DNA from: UBA1672 sp033851915 | GTDB taxonomy: Bacteria; Pseudomonadota; Alphaproteobacteria; Micavibrionales; Micavibrionaceae | Assembly (NCBI GenBank): GCA_033851915.1 | Contig: JAWSVM010000001.1 | Coordinates: forward strand, 868,001 to 932,000 | Direction: 5' to 3' | DNA length: 64,000 bases | Shown: positions 1 through 8,621 of the stretch, in pieces | How positions within the stretch are numbered: the first letter of the stretch is position 1 | How the letters are laid out: each line of letters starts with the position of its first letter | The notes under the pieces: model-generated | What the model was told of the DNA's origin: nothing | The model's input: only the letters and a program-made list of their open reading frames with translations | Databases searched by the model: none | Program-made: the position numbers and the translations under genes

Positions 1-3000
1 AACCATAGAGCGATCCCCTGTAATAATAGGGTTCGTGGCTTGTGCGGCAGTTTGTAGACCAATGGCAAAGGAGCTGTCTCCATCTCCGTCTCCGCCCGTG
101 CCTGATCCTGCTGTGGCTTCATACCCCATGGCAGTACTATAAAGCCCACTGGCGATTGTCGTTCTACCCGTTGCGATACTGTTTTCACCGAATGATCCTG
201 TGGTGTTACCGAATGCGAAACTACTCGTTCCACTTGCGGTCGTTTGGTAACCTGCGGCAAAACTACCTGTGCCATATGCATTTGTACTATACCCGAAGGC
301 TGTACTGTAAGCACCGGCTGCGCTTGTGCCGAACCCAGCTGCGAAGGTATTTGAAGAAGCAGCTCTGGTGCCCTCTCCGAATGCGGCGCTACCTTCACCT
401 GAGGCTTCTGCATTTTCTCCCCATGCAAAACTGCCTACACCAACATTGGTATCTTCCCATGCATCATTACTGCTTGTAATTAAACCACCGCGCATTGTGC
501 CTTTATCAGGATCGTAGAAGCTGTATGTACCGTCACCATCTAACCCAGCAGTTGTTGACCCTGCGGCGAGGCCTGCGTCAAGGATGTGGAAATTTTCGCG
601 GGTGATGTGCGTTGTGTTGTCTGTCCACAGGCCGCCTGTTGCGCCGATCATATTGATCCAGCTGCTATTTTCGTAAGCTTCGAATTTGCTGAGTGTGGAG
701 TTATAGCGAATCATACCGTTCACACCTGTACTAGGGCGCTGTGCGGTTGTACCTGACGGGTTGGTGAGGGCGGCTGTTCCAACAACTTGGATATTGCCTG
801 TGCTCATATCGCCTATAATGACATCGCCAATATTCAGGTAGTCATTTGTAGTTGCCGTTAAGTTGTCTGTGCCTGCGCCGATAATAATGTTGCGTGCACC
901 TGTTGTGTTGTTTGTGCCAGATGAGTCACCAATGAAGGTGTTTCCTAGTCCCGATGTTGTGACATAGCCGGATCTATACCCAACAAAGGTGTTATCTGTG
1001 CCTGTTAATTGTCCGACGCCTGTGGCGGCTTTACCGGCTTGGTTTCCAATGAGTGTATTGTTGCTTGCTGTCGCGTAGTAACCGGCTTGATAGCCGACTG
1101 TTGTGTTGCCGCTTCCTGTGTTTTCAGCGCCGGCGCTGTCGCCCAGGAAGGTGTTGGTGCTGCCTGTTGCCTCTAAGCCTGCCCATGTTCCCAGATAGGC
1201 GTTGTTATTGCCTGTTATGTTGTTAAATCCGGAGTTGCTACCAATAAATACATTACGGGTACCTGTGGTGTTGATGCGCCCTGCGTGATCTCCCATAAGG
1301 GTATTATTTGTTCCGGAGGTATTTACGTTCCCTGTATTGTATCCGACAAAGGTGTTATCTGTGCCTGTATTTTCCACACCGCCTTTTGCTGCGCCGGAGC
1401 CAAAGCCGATATAGACATTGTCATTTGCTGTGGCATAATCACCAGCATAACTACCGATCATCACAGTATTATCAGCGGCAGCACTGTTTGACCCTGCATT
1501 TTCTCCCAAAAGGGTATTGTTATCGCCACTTGCTTTATTTTGTCCTGCGGCGGCACCAATATAGACATTGGTTATACCGGATATATTATCTTCACCGGAT
1601 TGTACGCCGATAAAGACGTTGCCAATACCTGTGGTGTTTGCAATACCTGCGTTTGCACCAATGAATGAGTTCCCATCACCTGTTGTATTGGCAACACCTG
1701 CGCTGTCCCCGATAAAGACGTTGTCTTCACCGGATGTTGTGACCATACCTGTCTGATAGCCAACAAAGGTGTTATCTGTTCCTGTCATTACGCCAACGCC
1801 TGTTGCGGCTTGGCCTGCTTGGTAACCAATGAGTGTATTGTCGTTCGCAGTGGCATAGCGTCCGGCAGAATATCCAATTATAATGGCATTGCTTGCTCCT
1901 GCGCTATCACGTCCGGCGAGTGATCCAACTAAAATAGAATTACTTCCTGTGTTATTGTACCCAGAAAAGTTACCATAGAATGTACTGTCACTACCGTTGT
2001 TGAATACCCCTGCACCAGCGCCAATCATTGTTTGATTACTTGCAGATGAGCCTAAAAGGCCTGCGGCAGATCCTACATAAACATTGTTATCCCCTGTGAT
2101 ATTTGCACCACCAGCATCACGTCCAATTGCTGTATTTCCATCTCCGGTCGTATTTGTATCACCTGCGGCAAGGCCAATATATGTATTGCGCTGTCCTGAT
2201 GTGGTTGCTGTACCTGCGCTTTGACCAAAAAATGTGTTGCGTTTTCCATCACCGGAGGAGGGCGTATCCGGTGTTACGCTGGCACCAGCACCTTGGCCGA
2301 GGAATAAATTGTCATTGGTGAAGGCACTGACCAATACCGGATCATTATCTGATCCGATTTCCATGATGACGGTTTCACCTTCAACATCAATAGGGAATGA
2401 CAGAGCTGCGCCGCCAGAAATTGTACCTGTTACGGTAAGGTCACCATCAATCGTAATGTCGGCATCGCCCGTTCCCGGTGTGGTTGGGTTTGTGCCCATA
2501 TCGCCGAAAATCGTATTGCCGAGATTGATATAGTCATTTGTTGTTGCGGTTAGGTTGTCCGTTCCGGATCCGATAATGATATTACGGGCACCTGTGGTGT
2601 TATTATCACCAGCGGCAGACCCAACAAAGACATTGTCTGTACCTGTGGTATTGGCAATTGCTGCGCTATCTCCGATGAAGACATTGTCTGCACCGGATGT
2701 TGTTACCATACCTGTTTGGTATCCTAGGAAGGTGTTATCTGTTCCGGTTAATTGCCCCACGCCGCTTGCGGCTTGGCCTGATTGATAACCAATTAATGTG
2801 TTGTCGTTTGCCGTGGCGTAACGTCCGGCAAGATTACCGAGCATAACGACGCGGCTTGCTGATGTGCTTTGACGACCGGCATTGTGACCTATAAGTACGG
2901 ACGCTGTTCCCGATGAATTTGTGAAACCGGCATATGCGCCGACAAAAGTGTTTGTTGCGCCCGAGTTACCATACCCAGCACCCGCACCAACCATTGTGCG

Positions 3001-6000
3001 GCCATCTGCTGTTGTGTTTGCGCGTCCGGCAACGTCACCTATATGGGTGTTATCTTCACCTGTGGTGTTATTCTTGCCCGCTTCACGTCCGAAGAAGCTG
3101 TTCCATGCGCCTGTCGTTGTTGAGTTTCCGGCATCAAAGCCCATGAAAGTGTTGCTTTCGCCATCACCTGCTGTTGGTACGTCCGGTGTTACACTTTCAC
3201 CGGCGCCATAGCCAATAAACACATTTTCATTTGCTTCGGCATTTACAAAGACAGGGATGTTGCCTGTGCCGATTTCCAAAATGACAGTTTCTCCTTCAAC
3301 ATCAATAGGGAAGGAAACCGTTGCGCTTCCTCCCATTGAACCCCAAGAACCATTTTCATAGCCTTCAAGCTCATTGGTGGTGCTGTTATAACGAATCATG
3401 CCGTTTACGCCTGTACTTGGGCGTTGCGCGGTTGTGCCTGATGGCAGAACAACGGAATCTGTGGCTGCACCAATATCAAGCACACTGCGTGCTGTCAGTT
3501 GTGTTGCAGGAATGGCTGGATCAATAACAAATTTACCACCGGCGAGCAGCATAGTGTTTGCATCTGTCAAATCGACACCACCATCTTGATCGCCCATGAA
3601 TATACCGAAGGATTGAATGCCTGTAACTTGAGGGCGTGTTGTGATTGTAACAGCGTCATCAATGAGGCCGAAGGCAAATGATCCATCACCAAAGCCGCTG
3701 CTTATTGTGCCATTTCCTGAGCGTACATTTGTACCTAAGCTAACCCCGAAGGCAGATGTTGTTCGAGAATTGGTTCCTATTGAAACACTTCGGCTTCCTG
3801 TGGCTTGCCCTCCGATAGCGGCAAAGGCGTAGTATCCTGCTTGACTTGCTGACCCAAGGGCAACGCCGCCTTGTGCTGTCGCGCCTGCAACATTTCCGAG
3901 GGCTATACTGCTTAGGCCGCTGGCGCTGGCGCCATTACCCATGGCTATGCTATTTATTCCACTGGCACGCGCGTTTTCGCCCCAAGCAAAACTGTTCGTG
4001 CCAATGTTTGTGTCTTGCCAAGCACTGCCATTGCCGGTGATTGCACCGCCGCGGAAAGCACCTTTATCGGGATCGTAGAATGCGTATGTGCCGTCTCCGT
4101 CAAGACCTGCGGTGGTCGATCCTGCGGCTAGGCCAGCATTAAGGATGTGGAAACTTTCACGGCTGATGTGGGTGGTATTGTCTGTCCAAAGGGACGCACC
4201 TGCGCCGCTGCCCATGGATGTCCAAGCACCATTTTCATAGCCTTCGAATTCGTTGAGGGTAGAGTTATAGCGGATCATGCCGTTCACGCCTGTACTAGGG
4301 CGTTGGGCGGTCGTTCCTGATGGGTGGGCGAGGGCAGATGTTCCGATAATCGCGATGTCACCTGTGGCCATATCCCCTGTGATGACATTACCGATGTTGA
4401 GCTGGTCTGATCCAGTCAGGTTCGTAAGTTGTGCATCATACCCAATGACAATGTTATCGCTGCCCGCTGTTTGGCTATCTCCTGCTTGTTGTCCTACGAA
4501 TATATTATTACTACCAGAAGTTAGCGCTACTGCGGCATTATCACCGAGAATAACGTTGTATTGTCCAGATGCGAGTACTAATCCTGCATCATTGCCTAGT
4601 GCTGTATTTTGGTTTTGATTGCCGCTTAACCCTGCCAGAGCTTGATCTCCGACAGCAGTATTATTGTCTCCTGCGGATAGTGATGATAGGGCGTCCATAC
4701 CAACGGCGACGTTCCCCCCTTGAAAACCGGTGCCTAAATTGTTTAGTGCGTTGCTACCAATTCCGACATTACGTAGACCGGTTGTGATTGAAGGCATGAC
4801 ATTCCGGCCAATTGCAACATTGTTATCTCCGGTGGATAAAGTTGTTAGTGTACCTATTCCAAGGCCTACATTGCTTGTTCCTCCTGAGGCAATTGAACCA
4901 CCGACTCCGGTTCCCAAGAATATATTGTAATCTGTGACATAATCGGTGTAAGCATCGGAGAGGTCATTTATTGCGCCTGCTCCTGCGCTGCCACCCATTG
5001 AAACCCAACTGCCATTTTCATAGCCTTCAAATTCATTGAGAGTAGAGTTATAGCGGATCATGCCGTTTACGCCTGTGCTTGGGCGCTGCGCTGTTGTGCC
5101 TGATGGGTGGGCGAGGGCGGCTGTTCCGATAATGGCAATATCACCTGTGGCCATGTCACCTGTGATAACATCGCCGATATTAAGTTGGTCGTTGTTTGTT
5201 GCGCTGGCGGCTGTTTGAGCGCCGATCATTATATTGCGATTTCCTGTTGTGATGTTGCTTCCTGCACTGTGCCCGAGGCCTATATTAGCCAGTCCCGTTG
5301 TTACAGAACCTAGTGCCGCACCTCCAACACCTGTGTTATAGCTACCGCCTGATGCGTTTGTTACGCTTTCCAGTGTGCGCGCTCCGATGGCGACATTAAG
5401 CTCTGTCTGATCTGCATTGGTTAGTGCCCATGCACCAACGGCAACGTTACCGGAATAGTAGTTGGCGGAACCAACTGTATTTGATGCGAGAGCGGCGTAA
5501 CCGATAGCAACGTTTATTTGGCCTGTTGTGTTGGCTTGTAAAGCTTCTGCGCCGATGGCGACGTTACGTGATCCGAGTGTGTTTGCTGTTAATGCGCTAT
5601 GGCCGACGGCAATATTGTAATCACATTCCCATGCATTTGTGCATGTGCCATCTAGTGATGCTAAGGCGTTTTGTCCGAGTGCGAGATTATATTGCCCCGG
5701 TGAACTTGATGCGCCTGCGCCGTCACCCATATACATATTAAAGTCTGTGACGTAGTCGGTGTAAGCATCTGATAGGTCGTTGATTGCGCCGACGCCAATA
5801 GATGAACAGGCGACGTTTTCCCAATTACCGGAAGCATTATTATAAACAAGACAATCGCCGTCTGAAGGGGCTGCAGCGATAACGTCTGATAAGTCGTTGA
5901 TAGCCATGAATGTTGGTGCTGCGCCACCGGAAACTGATCCAACACGCACGCCGCCATTGACGTCTAATGTTGTTTGCGGGTTTGATGTGCCAATGCCAAC

Positions 6001-8430
6001 TTGGTTCGCACTTGTCGTGCCGTAATGGATGCGCCCACCTGTCAGATCTCTCCAAAGCCCGAGACTGCCGTTACTAAAGGCGGTGAAGGTTGCACAGTCA
6101 TCGGAGAACTCAAGTTCGGATGTTGTTCCATTATATTGGATACACCCTTGTGATCCCGATGTGCCGTCATCATCTATAAGGAGGTCGCCGCCGTATAACC
6201 CCATGCGGTTGGCAACAGACAAATCAACACCTGATTGATCACCCATGAAAATACCGAAGGATGATGCACCGGAAATAACAGGGTTTGTGCCTGCGGCTGT
6301 GCCTAAGCCAAAGCCGATAGTATTGTCAGCACTTGCCGTTACGTCTTCACCAAGGGCAACGGAGTTTGCGCCGCCAGCCCACGTGAAGAGACCTGTGGCA
6401 AGAGATTGACCGCCACTGGCGCCCGTCGACACGCCGAAAGCGACACTATAGAGGCCTATATTTGCATCATTCCAACGTGATCCTGTATCTCGCCCAGAGC
6501 GGAATGCGCCTTTGGATTTATCAAAGAACATTCTGTTCCCATGATTTATATTACCATTATAACCGAGGGTTGGAGACCCGACAATGAAATCATCATTTGT
6601 GTAATTACCTGCGCTGGATTTAACGCGTATAACATCAGAGACGATTTCAAAGATACCCGCGCCGGTTCCGATACAAGGAGCATTTCCCCATTCACCGGAG
6701 CTATTATCATAAACAAGACATTCACCATCTGCAGGGGTGGTTACGCCTACATCGGTTAAATCATTTAAAGCAGGAATACCGCCGCCGCCGCCGCCCTGTA
6801 AATCTGTTACACAAGACCAACCGCTGCCGTCGTTCCATTCCAGTTTTCTTGTAGAAATACAATGAAGGGCAGGGCCGAGTAGGTCAGTACCGACACCTAC
6901 GTACAGTTTGTCTTTGACGGTGATGTTTTCGCCGACGATATCACCTGTAACATCAAGATCATTCGCAATATCGACATCATCACTAAGCGATAAGTTGCCG
7001 GATGGGTTAGATATTGCCCCTTCAACTGTTAAGTTATTTGAAACGGAAACATCTTCAACATCAAGAGACCCTTCTATGTCCGTGTCTTTATCGATGGTAA
7101 CATTCCCTGTCGAATTAGTGATGTCACCTTGTGCGTCTAATGTGCTTCCTAATGTTGTTGCGCCGTCTGCATTGAATGTAGAGTCGAAATCTACAGCGCC
7201 GCTTGCGTTCAGCACGCTAAGTGTTGTTGTTCCCGTTACATCAAGCGTGCCGGTAATATCGGCATTCCCACTGGCAGTGAAATTGCCGCCTGTTTCAAGC
7301 GCGCCGGTAATATCGGCATCTCCACCAGCTATGAGATTGCCGCCTGCGTCAAGGTTTCCTGTAACATCAATGTTTCCAACAACATCGAGAGCTTCGGATG
7401 GGTCTGTTTTGCCGATGCCAACTTGCGGTGTTGTTCCGGTGTTATAATATATGTCGTTACCTGCGCCTGCCGACCATAATAGATTACCGCCAATTGCGAC
7501 CCAGCCGTTTGAGGCATCACAAAGTTCAAGAAAGTCAGGGTCAGCGCCCGTGTTAATGCGGATTAGTCCGACATTTGCACCATTACAAGTGGTAAGTGTT
7601 GTCTCATTGGGAAACAGCATAGACGCGGCGCCAAGAGTTAGTGCTGCGGTACTCGCACTAAGGTCTATACCGGCACTAAAAGATGCATTTTCACTGAAAG
7701 CAGCTGTGCCTGTAATTTCTAGGTTTTTGTTTATCTCTGCAGTTGTCGGATCGCCGCTTTTTAAATTCCACAATCCGTTTGATGCGGCGTTTGCGCTGGC
7801 ATAGGTAAACTCCACTACCATGTCATCACCGGTTTTGGAAATGGAAGGATTTGCCCCACCTATACATGTGGTGCTGAAGACTTGGTCAGGGCCGGCAGAT
7901 ACAATGGCAATGACGGTATATGTTTCATCTGTTGGGTTACCATTCCCATCAAGACGATTATTTGTGCCGTTGGCATCAATATCACAGCCGATAGTACCTG
8001 TTGCGACGCCTGCATCCCATGCGCAATAGCCATATTCCGTGCCCCATGGGTCGACACGAGAGGAGGCAACATCGTTAGGCAAGAACCCTCCGCCGACAGG
8101 GCCAAGGCCACCAGCATCGGCAAATTCTAGTGGTTCTACGAAACCGTCACCATCACAATCGCCTGCATTTGCTAATTCTGTGGCTTCTAATAAAGCCAGA
8201 TGTGAGGCAACGCCCATTTCGCTTTCAGCTTGGGTGCGGCTTTGGATTTCAACCATTGTGCTTAAGGGGCCACGCATTGTTGACATGACGGCTGTGCCCA
8301 GCAGGCCAACGATGGCGACAGCGCCGAACAGCATAAAGAAGATGTTACCATCTTGATTATTATTTAGATCAGAAAGGTTTTTTCTCGTATGTTTGGCAAA
8401 GTGCAAACAAGAACGGATCTTTCTAAGCAT
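1..8430 (-). CDS. Giant pseudopilin-like / repeat-fibre fusion protein (3' end outside window)
   Basis: The frame is open from ATG at 8430 to the window edge, 2810 codons without a stop, so the C-terminus is missing. Residues 1-28 are basic and polar; about 30-49 form one hydrophobic segment. Residues 127-135 read DPWGTEYGY and 176-182 IVSAGPD, a pair typical of GspG-type pseudopilins. The rest is repeat-rich: 16-17 residue units around NTTGxxNxFIGxxAG (about 890-3230), YadA-head-like SxAxGxxxxASG units (about 200-480, 3690-4000, 6290-6480), and copies of a GTTAQRPSTGVNGMIRYNST module near 725, 3410, 4285 and 5065. GIFMGDQ occurs near 3600 and 6250, LVYxxxSGxW near 5850 and 6700. A CAGGGGGAC purine-rich stretch lies just upstream of the ATG. 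Inference: a surface adhesin or fibre anchored by a pilin-like N-terminus. A C-terminal S74 chaperone domain would fit but is out of view. Phage tail-fibre origin of the repeats is the alternative. Confidence 0.85.
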   Translation of the reverse strand, partial: MLRKIRSCLHFAKHTRKNLSDLNNNQDGNIFFMLFGAVAIVGLLGTAVMSTMRGPLSTMVEIQSRTQAESEMGVASHLALLEATELANAGDCDGDGFVEPLEFADAGGLGPVGGGFLPNDVASSRVDPWGTEYGYCAWDAGVATGTIGCDIDANGTNNRLDGNGNPTDETYTVIAIVSAGPDQVFSTTCIGGANPSISKTGDDMVVEFTYASANAASNGLWNLKSGDPTTAEINKNLEITGTAAFSENASFSAGIDLSASTAALTLGAASMLFPNETTLTTCNGANVGLIRINTGADPDFLELCDASNGWVAIGGNLLWSAGAGNDIYYNTGTTPQVGIGKTDPSEALDVVGNIDVTGNLDAGGNLIAGGDADITGALETGGNFTASGNADITGTLDVTGTTTLSVLNASGAVDFDSTFNADGATTLGSTLDAQGDITNSTGNVTIDKDTDIEGSLDVEDVSVSNNLTVEGAISNPSGNLSLSDDVDIANDLDVTGDIVGENITVKDKLYVGVGTDLLGPALHCISTRKLEWNDGSGWSCVTDLQGGGGGGIPALNDLTDVGVTTPADGECLVYDNSSGEWGNAPCIGTGAGIFEIVSDVIRVKSSAGNYTNDDFIVGSPTLGYNGNINHGNRMFFDKSKGAFRSGRDTGSRWNDANIGLYSVAFGVSTGASGGQSLATGLFTWAGGANSVALGEDVTASADNTIGFGLGTAAGTNPVISGASSFGIFMGDQSGVDLSVANRMGLYGGDLLIDDDGTSGSQGCIQYNGTTSELEFSDDCATFTAFSNGSLGLWRDLTGGRIHYGTTSANQVGIGTSNPQTTLDVNGGVRVGSVSGGAAPTFMAINDLSDVIAAAPSDGDCLVYNNASGNWENVACSSIGVGAINDLSDAYTDYVTDFNMYMGDGAGASSSPGQYNLALGQNALASLDGTCTNAWECDYNIAVGHSALTANTLGSRNVAIGAEALQANTTGQINVAIGYAALASNTVGSANYYSGNVAVGAWALTNADQTELNVAIGARTLESVTNASGGSYNTGVGGAALGSVTTGLANIGLGHSAGSNITTGNRNIMIGAQTAASATNNDQLNIGDVITGDMATGDIAIIGTAALAHPSGTTAQRPSTGVNGMIRYNSTLNEFEGYENGSWVSMGGSAGAGAINDLSDAYTDYVTDYNIFLGTGVGGSIASGGTSNVGLGIGTLTTLSTGDNNVAIGRNVMPSITTGLRNVGIGSNALNNLGTGFQGGNVAVGMDALSSLSAGDNNTAVGDQALAGLSGNQNQNTALGNDAGLVLASGQYNVILGDNAAVALTSGSNNIFVGQQAGDSQTAGSDNIVIGYDAQLTNLTGSDQLNIGNVITGDMATGDIAIIGTSALAHPSGTTAQRPSTGVNGMIRYNSTLNEFEGYENGAWTSMGSGAGASLWTDNTTHISRESFHILNAGLAAGSTTAGLDGDGTYAFYDPDKGAFRGGAITGNGSAWQDTNIGTNSFAWGENARASGINSIAMGNGASASGLSSIALGNVAGATAQGGVALGSASQAGYYAFAAIGGQATGSRSVSIGTNSRTTSAFGVSLGTNVRSGNGTISSGFGDGSFAFGLIDDAVTITTRPQVTGIQSFGIFMGDQDGGVDLTDANTMLLAGGKFVIDPAIPATQLTARSVLDIGAATDSVVLPSGTTAQRPSTGVNGMIRYNSTTNELEGYENGSWGSMGGSATVSFPIDVEGETVILEIGTGNIPVFVNAEANENVFIGYGAGESVTPDVPTAGDGESNTFMGFDAGNSTTTGAWNSFFGREAGKNNTTGEDNTHIGDVAGRANTTADGRTMVGAGAGYGNSGATNTFVGAYAGFTNSSGTASVLIGHNAGRQSTSASRVVMLGNLAGRYATANDNTLIGYQSGQAASGVGQLTGTDNTFLGYQTGMVTTSGADNVFIGDSAAIANTTGTDNVFVGSAAGDNNTTGARNIIIGSGTDNLTATTNDYINLGNTIFGDMGTNPTTPGTGDADITIDGDLTVTGTISGGAALSFPIDVEGETVIMEIGSDNDPVLVSAFTNDNLFLGQGAGASVTPDTPSSGDGKRNTFFGQSAGTATTSGQRNTYIGLAAGDTNTTGDGNTAIGRDAGGANITGDNNVYVGSAAGLLGSSASNQTMIGAGAGVFNNGSDSTFYGNFSGYNNTGSNSILVGSLAGRDSAGASNAIIIGYSAGRYATANDNTLIGYQAGQAATGVGVMTGTDNTFVGYQTGMVTTSGEDNVFIGDSAGVANTTGDGNSFIGANAGIANTTGIGNVFIGVQSGEDNISGITNVYIGAAAGQNKASGDNNTLLGENAGSNSAAADNTVMIGSYAGDYATANDNVYIGFGSGAAKGGVENTGTDNTFVGYNTGNVNTSGTNNTLMGDHAGRINTTGTRNVFIGSNSGFNNITGNNNAYLGTWAGLEATGSTNTFLGDSAGAENTGSGNTTVGYQAGYYATASNNTLIGNQAGKAATGVGQLTGTDNTFVGYRSGYVTTSGLGNTFIGDSSGTNNTTGARNIIIGAGTDNLTATTNDYLNIGDVIIGDMSTGNIQVVGTAALTNPSGTTAQRPSTGVNGMIRYNSTLSKFEAYENSSWINMIGATGGLWTDNTTHITRENFHILDAGLAAGSTTAGLDGDGTYSFYDPDKGTMRGGLITSSNDAWEDTNVGVGSFAWGENAEASGEGSAAFGEGTRAASSNTFAAGFGTSAAGAYSTAFGYSTNAYGTGSFAAGYQTTASGTSSFAFGNTTGSFGENSIATGRTTIASGLYSTAMGYEATAGSGTGGDGDGDSSFAIGLQTAAQATNPIITGDRSMV
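4225..4415 (-). repeat. Coding repeat module, copy 3 (others near 662-845, 3345-3450, 5005-5193)
   Basis: About 185 bp here is nearly the same as 5005-5193 and clearly related to 662-845; 3345-3450 is a shorter copy. The shared part encodes the RPSTGVNGMIRYNST module with flanking YENGxW and, in the full copies, the NIGDVITGDM-type stretch. All copies lie in the same frame and orientation inside the giant fibre gene, so they are in-gene duplications rather than mobile DNA. Confidence 0.8.
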
Positions 8431-8573
8431 ATTGTGTCAGTCCCCCTGAAAAGCACATATAAAAATATATCGAAGTATATGATCCAAATTGTAGGCGGCC
8501 AAAGCTTCGATGACTCAGTTGTGCTTTAACATTATGGGGGTAAAAAGTTTATAAACCCTTACGGTTTCAGGGT

Positions 8574-8617
8574 TTTCCACAGATTTTCATGGGGATATGT
8601 GGGTAGTTTTGTGGAAA
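8574..8617. repeat. Inverted repeat with DnaA-box-like arms
   Basis: The arms TTTCCACA (8574-8581) and TGTGGAAA (8610-8617) are perfect inverted copies separated by 28 bp, between the stop of the ABC1 kinase gene and the start of the giant fibre gene. Each arm resembles the DnaA box TTATCCACA at most positions. It may instead be a weak transcription terminator for the kinase gene or chance; there is no T-run next to the arms. Confidence 0.35.
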
Positions 8618-8621
8618 TGTT

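Noticed and set aside
1..8400. CRISPR-like or satellite DNA appearance, and several plus-strand open frames up to 179 codons
   Set aside because: The repeats keep a single minus-strand frame and encode a repetitive protein; the plus-strand frames are shadows of that coding pattern.
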